NCBI GenBank assembly: GCA_027924645.1
Contig: BSBN01000252.1
Span: forward strand, 2,976,001 to 3,040,000
Origin: Cunninghamia lanceolata
Lineage: Eukaryota > Streptophyta > Pinopsida > Cupressales > Cupressaceae
Direction: 5' to 3'
DNA: 64,000 nt
The notes beneath the pieces were generated by a model. The model saw nothing but the letters and a program-made list of their open reading frames with translations. It made no database searches and had not been told where the DNA came from. Position 1 is the stretch's first letter, and each line of letters opens with the position of its first letter. The position numbers were made by a program, and so were the translations under genes. Shown here piece by piece: positions 46,131-57,330 of the stretch.

Positions 46131-47337
46131 TATAAAGGAATCGGCCAACACAAGCAAAAAGTTTCAACTTCGACCGCATAAAAGTGGCATTTATGTTTTG
46201 AATTTAAAAATGATGTAAACTAATGAAATGTAGATCTCTTGATGAATTTTATGCTTGTAATTTTTCAAAAAATTTAAAAAATTATTTTAACATTTTTTTA
46301 TAAATTTAAGAGCAAATTTTGAATTGCTGAAAATTTCAAGAAAAAGTGACTTTGAGTCCACGTCACAAAAAAAAAGAGCAAACAATCTTATTTTTCCCTA
46401 ATTGTTTTTTTCCCAAATAGATGAGTTCAATATCTAGTGCATGGAGAAAAAAAATTAGTTTTCAATGCATATTTTCTTCGTAATATCGTTTTAAAGTCAA
46501 ACTTCACATAATCTGATAGTTTTCATTCCATGTCAACTTTTGTATAATTTTTTTTATCATTTTCACAAAACGAATTATACCCTTTTGGAGAGGACTCTTT
46601 CCTCTAGTATACAATATAATTTTGAAAAAAATTGGATGTGTTTTGATATTTTTTTTAATTTCTAATCAATATGATCTATGATTTTAACAACCTACTTGCA
46701 ATAATTTAAAAAAAACATTAAAACTCATCAAAATATTAAAAAAAATTATTTTTGGATTCTAGACTTAGAGCTCTACAAAAAGGTATTTTTTTTATTTTTG
46801 AAATAATCCATTCTGATTGAAGAAATATTCAGTTTAAGTTGAGAATTTCAGAAAACCTTAGAAAATGAGGAAGTGGCTACCAACTGGAATGCTACATAGA
46901 CAGTTTTGGGCGAATTGAACTCGCCCGAGTTCGACTCACCCGGATCAAATTCGGGCGAGATCGACTCACCCGAAATCATATAATTCTGACGACCACCACC
47001 GATCGGTGGTTTGTTTTTTTATTTTTTTAAAAAACTTAATTATATATATATGGCTTTATTTTTTGTGTTTTTTCTCAATTCAAGCATCAAGGAGAAAATA
47101 AAAGAAGCTGAATTTTTCGCAATAGAGGCTAAAAGTTATTTTTAAAATTTTTTTCAATTCAAGCATTTGGAGAAACCACACAAAAGGAGTTTTTTTGGCA
47201 AGAGAGGCTACAAATTTTTAGGTATGTAACATGATTCCCAACTTATTTACACATTTTACCATGTAGAAATTGAACTTCATGAGTTATTTATTAGGATGTA
47301 TATGTATGTGTGGGTGAATTAAAACAAGCAATTTGTG
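46131..47337. other. Left non-coding region of the DNA transposon
   Basis: AT-rich, with no reading frame. At 46908-46975 there is a dense GC-rich patch containing TCGCCCGA, TCGGGCGA and two GACTCACCCG copies. This is the probable 5' untranslated/promoter part of the transposase gene. A TATATATATGG at 47042-47052 is the nearest TATA-like sequence, about 290 bp before the ATG. Confidence 0.6.
46908..46975. promoter_or_regulatory. Subterminal GC-rich motif cluster, left
   Basis: TCGCCCGA/TCGGGCGA palindrome halves and GACTCACCCG repeats in about 70 bp, otherwise rare in this AT-rich element. The same words occur near the right end (58090-58115). Candidate transposase-binding sites. Confidence 0.5.
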
Positions 47338-49034
47338 ATGGGGAATAAAAGAACTAGATCAAGGTTGTATGACCGAAAAAGAGATGAAAAAACCCTAGGA
47401 ACATCTAGTCAAGAACAACCCATTGAAATTATTGATGAACAAGTTGAAGGGCATGTTAATGAACAAGTACAAGATGAAATTGGTAGTAGTGATAGAATTT
47501 TTTTGCATGGAATGAAAAAATTTATGGAGATGGATGAGGATGCTCTTTTTAAAAATATTTCACCTGAACGTATGTTACCTGAAAGCACAATAAAATTGCA
47601 CTCTAAAAGAATTTGGGATGAATTTTTTGAAGATAAATCTCTAATTGGAAGAGCACAATTATGTGCAAAGTTATTTAGGCGAAAAGAAATGACCCATGTT
47701 TTGGAGTTGTTAGGAGTTGATAACAAGAAAAAATCTTCAAATTTAGTAAATCAGACAGTAATTGAAAAATTGCAAACAGCATTAGATTGTATTCAAACCA
47801 AGAGTCGAAGTTTTGATTTAAGTGTTGCACCTAGAGCATTGATGACTATAATTTCTAGTAAGAAATTATCACATAGAAGACAAATTAAAGCAATTGCCCA
47901 ATTAGTAAATGTATCTAAGAGAACTGTTCAAAGATATATCAAGAAGAGAAATAGATTAGATGAAAACATTGAAAATAATTGGGTAAATATTTGTCGAGTC
48001 CCTCGAAGAGATAGAATTTCAGAAGATGTAAAACAAAAGGTAATTGGATATTGGACCAAGCACTCCCGTGTTTCTTCCAATAGAAGGGACACTATACAAA
48101 TAAAAGACAGATGGTAAAAAAATTTCTTATCCAAAGCATTCTATAGATACAACACAAAGTGAATTTTTTGAAGCATTCAAGCAAGAATTTTCACAGGTGA
48201 AGATTTCTCAAAGGATGTTTGAGAATTTACGACCATGTTTTGTACGTATAAATAAAGTACGTGAAACTTGTTGCTGTCGAAATCATGTTGAATTTCATCT
48301 ACACCTACAGTCATATAAAAAACTTAGGGCAATAGTTAATCCAAATGTAGCCATCCCTGGAAGTACAACACAATTTGTGAAGTCTATCTTATGTGAAAAA
48401 TCAGAAAATTCAAATGAATTCAATATACAATGTATAAGAAATATATGTGTAGATTGTGGAAATTTGATGAAATTTTTACCATTTGAGAATATTGATCATT
48501 CAATGTCAGTTGTTTGGAAGAGATTTGAATATGAGAAATACTCAACAAAGTCAGGAGTTGAATCAAAAAAAAAGTTTTGAGAGAGAGTGAATTACCCTGC
48601 AACGAGTTTATGAACAAATTTCATAACATTGTATACTCACATATCCAACATTCTCATGGCGCAAGATGGCAGGCTAAGCAATTTCGTGAATCAAAGAATT
48701 ATTTTCCACCGGATTGTATTCTCTCTATTGTAGATTTTTTTGAAAATTATACATTTAGTCCTCAAACTGAGATTCAAAGTCAATATTATCATTCAGAGCA
48801 AGTCACAATCTTTGTACAAGTTTGCTATAGACATGCTAAGTTATTTGTAAATGAGGTTGAGAGTATTGAAGATGAACGAATTATCATCAAAGAGGTTCAC
48901 TTTTATATCCGCGATGATACGAGTCATGATAGAAGCTATGTAGCACATTGCTTTCGAATGTTTTTTTAAGATTTGAGACAATGTGCCATTACTGCATTAC
49001 AACACTGGATTTGGTCTGATGGATGTGCTAGTAA

Positions 49035-49154
49035 GTGTTGATTTTATTATTATTTTTTAATTTTTAATTTAAAAACTTATAAAATTTTAAGACTTGAATT
49101 TTTAACTAATTTTTGGTTTTCAAATCGTTGTTTATATATAACTATTTATACAAG
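49035..49154 (+). other. Transposase intron 1
   Basis: Donor AGTAA|GTGTTG and acceptor TATACAAG|ACAATT. Splicing keeps the frame and joins WSDGCAS to KQFNSAKAF, giving the continuous SDGCASxQFNSA motif expected of this transposase type. 120 bp, strongly T-rich. Confidence 0.7.
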
Positions 49155-49577
49155 ACAATTTAATTCTGCAAAAGCATTTAATTGGTTAATGCAACAACAT
49201 GCTAGATTTGGCATAAAGTTTTTGTGGAATTTTTTTGAAAGTGGACATGGAAAAGGAGAGCATGATGGAGCAGGAGCATGTGTAAAGCATGCACTTCACC
49301 AATATGAACTTGTAGGTAATGTACTAGATACGGAATTTACAAAATTTAAAATTGTTGAATACTTCTACAATGATTTATGTAATTGATCTACATGTATTGT
49401 AATAGTTGGATGTACATGTGAACTTTTTTAAATGCTTACCTCTTACCTGGGCACGTCACCAACATGAAATTGTAGGTAACACCATACGAAATGCAAATCA
49501 AATTGTTGAATGGTGCAAAAGCCATTTTGGTGCCCATGACTCAATATACAACAAACGCTATTTTTGGGAAGTTAAAG

Positions 49578-49694
49578 GTATGTTAATTGAATTTATGTTA
49601 TTTGAAAACTTTAATAGTTAAATTTAAGTACACATGTGATTTAATTGAATTTTAGTTTTAATTGAGATGCTCAAGAATTTGTTCATACGTGCAG
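49578..49694 (+). other. Transposase intron 2
   Basis: Donor TTAAAG|GTATGT and acceptor CGTGCAG|ATATTG, 117 bp. The join restores an open frame from YFWEVK into DIDRSNPYNCQAING. A third intron between about 49999 and 50131 is likely (the frame breaks there, and TTGCAG at 50131 is an acceptor candidate) but its donor is unclear. Confidence 0.65.
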
Positions 49695-50498
49695 ATATTG
49701 ATCGATCGAATCCATATAATTGTCAAGCAATTAATGGTGTTAGAAGTTTGTATCAAGTCATGACTACAAGACATAGCAAGCCTCTTGCTATTCAAGTGAG
49801 AGAAAAATCCTATTTTTGTGTTGATTGCATTGAGAACAATGCAAACATTCTACAATGTCCAAATGTAAGGGATGGATATGTTTCACAATGGGAAATGAAA
49901 CAAATAGTATCAATGCCTCCTTTTGAAGATAGTGACATTGTATATGTATATGATCCTATATATTCAGCTGATTACAAACGTGTATCAGATTTAGTTGTTA
50001 TAGATAAGTACAGAATTGATTTATATTCTAGATTGTAATAAAGTTTTGAACATTTAATTTACATTGTTCAACTCAAATGTACAAACATGTTTACTTGTGG
50101 TGTGTACAAGAGATATTTTTGCTGTGGTTGCAGATCCTAACAATACAAAAGGTGTAGATTACTATCTACTAAGATGCACACAAGCAAAATCAAAATTGTT
50201 AGAATCAATGACAGATGGTGATGGACAATCATATCCCATTGGATCAGTTGTTGTTGAAGGCACCTATTATCAACAAGTAAAGATAGGTAAAAATGGTATT
50301 ATATTTATTGATTATATGCCAGGACAAAAGGTTCTACAGTACAGTCACTTAGTTATAGCAACAAGATTAAGTTTAAAAACTTTACGAAAAAGAGGACGTG
50401 GCCAACAAAAGTGGAGGTTGTCTATTGAAGAACACGAAAAGATTTTAGAGATAATAAAAGATAGAGAAGATCCAGATTATATGTACCAAGAGCTCTAA

Positions 50499-52386
50499 CT
50501 ACATTATTGAAGAGCGAGTTGAACCAATCGATACATGGTATGAAGGTATATGCACTTGAATTATCTATTGATCTATTGATTTATTTTAAAATGTACATGA
50601 TTCTTGATAGTTCTAAATCCTTTCAAATTTTAATTTCAATAGTTCTTAGTTCAAATTTTATTATAATCAAACATGATCAAGCTACAAATGAGCTATAAAT
50701 TTATTTACATAGATTTTTGTTTTTGCAATTATGTAGGCCTATGCCTATAAGGATTTCAAGTTCTAAAATTGAACTTCATGTTGTGCAGGTATGATCTCTA
50801 AACTATATATAAATAGTCTTAGATGTCTTAGGTGTCTAGAGGTGTCTTAGGTCTTACAGTTTCTTAGGTGTTTTAGGTCTTAGGTGTTTTAGGTGTCTTA
50901 AATGTGTCTTAAATATTTGTGTGTGTATATATAGAATTTGAAAATTTTATGGTGTTTTTAGGTGTTTTAGGTCTTAGGTGTCTAGGTGTCTTAAATGTGT
51001 CTTAAATATGTCTTCTAGACGTATCTTAGGTCTTACGTGTCTTAGATATATGTCTTAAGTGTCTTAAAGGTAGATTAGGCATCTTAGACCTTTCTTAGGT
51101 GTTTTAGGTGTCTTAGGTGTCTAGGTGTCTTAAATGTGTCAAGTAGATATGTGAAGTAAGTGTCTTAAAGGTCTTAGGTGTCTTACTGTATGTCTTAAGT
51201 TTCTTAGGTGTCTTAGATATGTCTTAATTCTTAGGTGTTTTAGAGGTGTATGGTGTCTTATAGGTCTTTGGTTTCTTAGGTGTTTTAAGACTTAGGTTTC
51301 TAGGTGTCTTAAATGTGTCAAGTAGGTATGTCTTCTAAGTGTCTTAAAGGTCTTAGGTGTCTTAGTGTATGTCTTAAGTGTCTTAAAAGTATTAGGTGTC
51401 TTAATGTATGTCTTAATTGTCTTAAAGGTGTCTTCTAGGTCTTAGTTGTGTTCTAGGTCTTAAGTCTTAGGTTTTAGGTGTGTTAGGTCTTAGGTGAGGC
51501 CACTGAGCTTCCACCTTCACATGGTTGGCCTTGTCAGTACATAATAAATATTTCTCGAAGCTAAGGGAAGCTCTTTTTTTTGTATCCTTATCATGTAGGG
51601 GTCTCAAACTTAACAAACCTACATTAGATAGATCTATCTAGTTCATAATTTACATGTTCAAAGATGATGTGCTTATGAGTTCTCTTCTAAGAGTTCTTTT
51701 GTATTTTGGATTTTAACATGATGATTGTTATTTTAACTGAAGTTTAGGTAGATCTTTAATGGTATTTATATGCTCTAGCTTTTTAAAATATGTACAAATT
51801 TCTTTAATATTTGATTACAATTCATTTATTACTCCAAATATTTAAGCATTGAGATATCTTCATTTGCTATGTACTACTTCAAAATATTTATATGTACTAC
51901 TTCATTTTGCTTAGATATCTTCCTATATTCATTTTCTATTTCCCAACTTAATCTTATTTTAGATTAGGAATATAGCCTAATTAGGACACATTTAGAAATT
52001 TAGATAAAAGGAAAAATAACACTAACTTATTGGGTAGAGTAGTTACTTATGTTTGCTTTAACTAAATAAAACTCTCTTTATGTTATATTTATAGTGGAAC
52101 ATTAGGGTAGGTAATTGAAAATAATTTACCACATAAAAATAGGTACTTTACCTTTTCCCATTCACACAAACATTATGCATCATTTATGTAAATATAAAGC
52201 ATGTGACTCATAATAAGAACATCTCTAAGATATAAAACATAAGTGTATATAATGTCCAAATATAAAACATGTGACTCATAATGACAACGTCTAGATATAA
52301 AAGTTCATGTGACTCAAAAACGTCTAGATAAAATATAATAACATGTAACTCATAATGTCCAAATGTACAAATATAAAACATCTGAA
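50499..52386. other. Region between the convergent transposon genes, with minisatellite
   Basis: No coding signal. 50815-51500 is an irregular minisatellite based on TTAGGTGTC/TTAGGTCTT (see next entry). 51550-52386 is AT-rich. 52190-52390 has repeated ACATGTGACTCATAATG and GTCTAGATATAAAA words (CATGTGACTCA three times), just downstream of the minus-strand gene. Confidence 0.6.
50815..51500. repeat. TTAGGTGTC-type minisatellite
   Basis: Dozens of GTCTTAGGTGTCTTA-like units with variants (TTAAATGTG, TTAAAGGTC). Unit length is about 9-10 bp and irregular, so it is not a plant (TTTAGGG) telomere repeat. It lies between the 3' ends of the two transposon genes. Confidence 0.85.
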
Positions 52387-54318
52387 TCATAATAACAACT
52401 CATAAATGTCTTGCTCTACGAGTGGATTGAGCCTCACTCTATCTCGAGCTGTGTCCTAATCCCTGATTGGAGCCCTCGACTGATCCGTGACCCGAGTGCT
52501 GTGCTGAGTTGTGGGTCGGGGTCTACACATGAACCACCATAAAATTTTCAAATTCTATATATATACACACAAATATAATTTGTTTTGATTTTAAATAAAT
52601 AAATAATACTTGACAAATCTAAATTACCTGACATACACGGTCTGCATCATGTAGAGGAGTCTCGATAGAAGCATGACTTGATCCTACAACGTATATATGA
52701 CATGTGTTCATACAATATATAAGCATATGTGTATTTAGTTAGAAAACTTGTACACTTGATGTCTGTATGTAGAAAGTTAACTTGATATATGTGTACACTT
52801 AAATCAAACTTATATGTACATGTGATATATAGACCTGGTTTTTAAATACCTCATGATGATGACTAGGATCGCCAGCATGATGCAAATCTCCATATCTAGG
52901 TTGTAAAATAGTAGGTTGTGTCTAATACACATGTACATTTAAGATTGCAATCAAGAGTCAGAGCTTCAATGTATGTGATTTAATTTAAAATTGAACTTAT
53001 AATTTTTAAATATATAATTTATAAATTTAGATTATAATTTTTAAATAAATTGTACCTCAACCGCACCAGCAAAGGCCCTCCCAATCCCACTGAGGTCAAA
53101 ATCATGGAGAGACAATGATACATGTGTAGATGGTGCAGTCTCAGTGCCAAAAAGAAGCTTACTATACTCACCTCCCATAACATCATGTGCAGTAACCTCA
53201 ACCTTAGGACCAACTGGAACATGTGGAGGGGCAGAGCCTATAGGACCAACTGGAACATCTTGATGTCCCCCTAAACTCTGTGAACCTGACTCACCGTGGC
53301 TCCTCTATCTACCAAAATATCACTCGAGATGTGAGGATATAGCATCAAGTGGGATCCCAAACTCATCGTTGATGAACTGGTATGAATCTAATAAATCACT
53401 GGCCAGGCATCGTAAAGCACTCTCTCCACTAATTTGTGCCACATCATGTGGTGATGGTATATCAGCATGAATGTAACGATCTGAACAGTTGGTCGATGTG
53501 GCCTCAGTGGATGGAATGTCAATCCTCGGGCATAACAAATATCTGCCAACACGATTGGATGACAACTGATCAACTTCAGTGGCAATAATCGTCATGCTCT
53601 CAAAAATTGTGCATCTCGAGGGAGTCAATGCTGGTCAGGCGGCATTTGCTAGTTCCACACATTTTGGAAGAACCAAAACGTGTGGGCCAACTAAGGACCT
53701 CTTGTTCTCAAGAGGTGGTGCATATGGTCTTCTATACTCAGGTCTCTTTGCAAACCTCCCTTTCCCCTAACCAGCATGTTTAGGGAAAGATGTATAATCG
53801 ATAGATAAATGTAAATGGAACTCTGCATATAATTGTTTGCAAAAATATAATGGCAACTCATCATTGTTTGGCCATTTGTGATGAGCTACCAAAAACCTAG
53901 GATAGATGAAAGGACTGACAACTGCATCCACACACTTGGTGGGAGAATAGCCTCTCACTCTCTCTTTTCCCCTATAAGAAGGCAACATGCTAAGAACATT
54001 ATCTAATGAAACCACCCTAGAAATAGATGGCCATTTCTCCTAGCCGACAACACTCTGAGAAAGTGATGCATAGAACTTGTCAACACTAATCTCATCATAG
54101 GGATTGTATGATCGAACAACTTTGATCATACATGTTATCTTATCTCTAATCCTAACCAACCTGTCTCTATTTGACAGGTTCAGTGTATTGTGTATTGTAC
54201 TGTTGAGTTCATCCAAAGCTTTTTCAAACCTCTGAATGGTCTCAGCATAGAATGTAGAATTATCACAATTGTCAGGTTGACCTGACTGATGTGACTGATG
54301 TGAAGATTGGTCATCCAT
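52387..54318 (-). pseudogene. Second gene of the DNA transposon, four exons, function unknown
   Basis: Exons on the minus strand: 54318-53056, 52921-52850, 52683-52628, 52522-52387. All introns have GT/AG borders, and phases fit (0, 0, 2), ending at TGA 52387-52389. The product would be about 508 residues. Exon 1 stays in one frame for 421 codons with five stops (54040, 53767, 53635, 53320, 53305); a sixth is at 52456. All are TAG or TGA, as from CAG/CGA decay. Start MDDQSSHQSHQSGQPDN is Gln/His/Ser-rich. Then RFEKALDELNSTIHNTLNLS and DRLVRIRDKITCMIKVVRSY (helical), FIYPRFLVAHHKWPNNDELP, GSAPPHVPVGPKVEV. No family recognised. It is convergent with the transposase, so possibly an accessory transposition protein or a captured host gene. 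Confidence 0.65.
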
Positions 54319-55350
54319 GTGTCTAAATTTATCTGCAGCATGATAATTAAATTTTCTGTCAAACATATTGTATGTCATGATGTAAATAAACCTGCATATA
54401 AATTTTCCAACTACTACATACATCTTTAAAAATCCATGATATAAATGCACACGTGCTTCTCAAATAAACCTGCACCTTACATGCTTACAAATACATAAAT
54501 AATAGGCCTATCAACCAAATCTGAATCAACCATAAAACACAGAACTAGGAATGCATAGAAACTCCAAATTTGAAGTCACATGTAGCATGTAGCATGTTGA
54601 CATGACAACCATAGGAATTTATATAAATCATATTTTATCACAATTCAAAGCCATTGGAGTAGAGCGAAAAGCAACTTTCCTTTTGAGTCATATCAATGTC
54701 CTCCAACCCAAAGGATTCAAGATAATGAAGTTACTATCAAAGAGAATGCATCAATTCATCATAATATAGTTTTTATTGCCCATCATGTTGAAGCAACAAA
54801 AATTACAGTTGGACAGAAAGAAACAGAAAAGTCATCTATCTTGGAGCAATATATGGTACATGAGAAATTTTAGCGACAAACATCACAACTTCAGTTTGTA
54901 AAATTGAAAAAACTAATAGAAATGGTATATTAGCTCTCCATCAATGAAGAATCATATGTTCAAGTTAAGTTTTCTCAAGAAATTTCACAAACTATGCAAG
55001 TTGAGGGAAGTCAAATCCAATCAATCATAGTACAAATAAATTTGAAGGCTATATAATATAGACAAGATGCAATTCTTGCACCAAGAGATTTAGGCTCGCA
55101 TTTGTAGCTTCAAATTATGAAGCATCGAAAAAAGCACTAACAATTGGAATTAACACAGTTGTAGATCAAGTGCAATTGTCACAACCATCAAGCAATGATG
55201 ATGATTAAAAAGGAACAGAAGCATCTCAACATGAAGATTAGCAACTTAAAAATAAACAAGTAATGATTTGATAAGAAAATAGGAATAGATCTAATTTACA
55301 CGATAGATTCTCTCATCCATTTGTGTGATACTACTAAAGCACTCATCCAT
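54319..55350. other. Unassigned part of the DNA transposon
   Basis: The first 130 bp are upstream of the minus-strand gene; its frame stays open to 54450 and a CAG acceptor-like site lies near 54340, so a 5' exon may exist. From 54640 to 55260 there are Gln/Ile/Glu-rich broken frames on the plus strand with no recognisable domain. Confidence 0.4.
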
Positions 55351-55600
55351 TCTTTGCCATGTAATTGGACAAGTCGATGAAGGTTACATCATTCCAACAG
55401 CAATCCAATCTGGTTTTCATGTTGAAGATAAGTGGCCTCCAGATAGAGAGAGATTTTTGATAGAAGGCTAAGGAATCAAGTTCTTACTGAATATTTGGTG
55501 CAATGGAAAGATCTTCTTGTAGATGATTATTTGGAATGAAATTATGCTATTTTACACTTAATTGAAGAATGGCTATCTTCAAAATTGAAAATGGCTAACC
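55351..55600 (+). pseudogene. Chromodomain fragment of a Ty3/gypsy chromovirus
   Basis: The plus strand reads EIFDRRLRNQVLTEYLVQWK then DLLVDDYLEW-like (TGA for Trp), the chromodomain signature found at the C-terminus of chromovirus integrase (ILDRR.xxxRxxxVxEYLVxWKGxxxxxATWE). It lies upstream of the RNase H fragment although in an intact element it would follow it. Confidence 0.6.
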
Positions 55601-55782
55601 TGTGAGCTTGGGCCATTTTCATTGTTGGTTGTAATTAGATCAGAATTTAAATGCCCTCATTCTGCCATAAAAACATATTCTATTTTGAATACCAAAAATA
55701 ATATCTTAGTTTTTTAGATACATTTTCATTTCTAGAACTGTAAGTTTCAAAATTTTAGAATCTAATTTAACTCATAACAATC

Positions 55783-56341
55783 ATGCTTTTGACAAATTGG
55801 CACATAAACCCAACAATGCACCCAGTTTTGGCACCACCTAACTCACAACTACCATTTGAGTTGGAAACTGATGCAAGAGATTATGCTATGTGGATTGTTC
55901 TATTGCAAGGAGCTCAGTTGGATTGCTATCATTTTGAACCTTTTCCATGGAGTAGATTTGATGTATCTTACATATAATAAAGAATTGCACTCACTAGTTC
56001 AAGTAATTTATATATAGAATCACTATATGATGGGTACATAAACCTTTGTTCACACAGATCATCAACCTCTTCAATACCTCCAAACACAATCAAAGATGTA
56101 GCAAGCAAATTATTACAAATGGATGGTTTTTAAGGAAAATTCCATTTTACTAACAAGGAGGTTGATATGTTGTCTAGATCATCTTTTGATTTCAGCTTTG
56201 GGAACAATAACTTATCTTGAACTATTTATCCATGAAGCATATGATGAGGAGTATGCACAAGTTGAATATTTTCAAGAGATAAATAAGCTCTTGCAAGGGG
56301 GAAAACTGTATTTTTTTACAAAAAAGACATCTCAAAGATGA
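55783..56341 (+). pseudogene. Chromovirus RNase H fragment
   Basis: TMHPVLAPPNSQLPFELETD then ARDYAMWIVLLQGAQLDCYH matches the start of chromovirus RNase H (FELETDASDYAxGAVLxQ), with the first catalytic Asp. Further on, a DHQPL-type block (TDHQPL, near 56058) and KEVDMLSRSSFDFS (near 56155; canonical ADxLSRP) are visible across frames. Different from gypsy-A/B in sequence. Confidence 0.7.
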
Positions 56342-56345
56342 GGTA

Positions 56346-56937
56346 GCCTATAGTAGTTGGAGTCATAAGAAGGTATATTTCCAATCTAGAAAAAAAGCAT
56401 TCGACAATCTAGAAAAGGCAGACTCTATTTAACATTCTAGAGTATTATATATGTATATATATCTAGTGTATGTTGTTTCCTTCTTTAACCATGTTATTCC
56501 CTAGCATTTGATGGGCAAATTTGAATGGATAACCTTACAAGGGATAAAAGCGCATGTCCTGCATTGCTGTAGCACTTGATTTGATCTGTTTTATGTGTGA
56601 ACTAACTCCCACCTAGCAGCCATCAACCACTTGCTACTTTTGATCACCACAACCTTTCCAATAACTTATGCACAAATTCTTTCTTGAATGGTTTCAAATT
56701 GTGATTAATTTTCCATCACCACGACCTTGATAAAAACTTATGCACAAAATTCAATAAAGAAGAATTTATGCACAAATTTTCTCTGGAATGATTTCAAATT
56801 TTGATATATATTTTAGCTTATATTGTGTGGATGAAATTTGATGTTCCTTGTAGTTTCCTATTGTGTCATGGTATAGGGTAGGTGTGGCTCTATTAACTTC
56901 CTCATAACCATTCAGATTCATAGATGTATTGATGGAT
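56346..56937. other. Unassigned AT-rich part of the DNA transposon
   Basis: No coding motif found. It contains a duplicated TTTATGCACAAATTTTCT(C/T)TGGAATG-like stretch (56666-56694 and 56765-56793). Confidence 0.4.
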
Positions 56938-57330
56938 ATGAGGGAGGATGCTGGCAAAGGTTGTGGAATTTGGCTTTACACCAGCCAATTGCATTTGCTT
57001 TAAAATTTCTAAAGACTTTTCAACAAATCCATTTTGTGCATATCCTGCAATCATTGCAGTCTGTGAGACCACATTTTGTGCATATCTTGTGGGTTTTTGT
57101 CAGATGTATCAGTTGCAAGCACCTTGGCAGACCTGTATAAAAAATGCGAAAGCATAGACATGATGCCTAAACTCTTTTGTGCATATCCTGCAGTTTTTTG
57201 AGGTATTTTGTCAAACAGTTCACATGCCTTCTCTACGCTTCCACATTTTGCATACATGTCTAGCAAGGTTGTTGCAACTACAACATCTATCAAAATTCCT
57301 CTCTTTTATGCTTTGATTTTTAGTGTATAT
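56938..57330 (-). pseudogene. PPR protein gene fragment captured in the DNA transposon
   Basis: The minus strand reads DVVVATTLLDMYAKCGSVEK then ACELFDKIPQ (57300-57205) and, after about 115 bp of partly repeated sequence, NVVSQTAMIAGYAQNGFVEK then SLEILKQMQLAGVKPNSTTF and ASIL (about 57070-56940). These are adjacent L, S and P motifs of a plant PLS-class PPR protein. As in the repeat D fragment, the usual Trp of NVVSW is Gln. There is no start, organelle peptide or C-terminal domain. The middle insertion contains several GCAGGATATGCACAAA copies, a local duplication. Confidence 0.85.

Larger units (their letters stand above)
47338..50498 (+). pseudogene. Transposase of the 12-kb DNA transposon (DDD type), broken
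   Basis: ATG at 47338 (MGNKRTRSRLY). N-terminal 260 residues include a helix-turn-helix (HRRQIKAIAQLVNVSKRTVQ, near 47880). Then, after a frameshift near 48105, KISQRMFENLRPCFVR and a Cys-rich module (CCCRNHVEFHLHL...CIRNICVDCGNL). A second frameshift lies in the A-run 48567-48575. The catalytic part follows: VDFFENYTF (first Asp, near 48735), IWSDGCAS (second, near 49020) and FFESGHGKGEHDGAGACVK (third, near 49255). TAA at 48967 is an in-frame stop. Introns with good borders: 49035-49154 and 49578-49694. The last part (50064-50498) ends in YMYQEL. Related proteins with the DFAENY/SDGxA/SHGKG signature occur in many animal genomes. Confidence 0.8.

Noticed and set aside
47409..47726. 105-codon minus-strand frame
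   Set aside because: Antisense of the well-supported transposase N-terminus.
50815..51500. Possible interstitial telomeric repeat (TTAGG)
   Set aside because: The unit is TTAGGTGTC and irregular, not TTTAGGG or tandem TTAGG.
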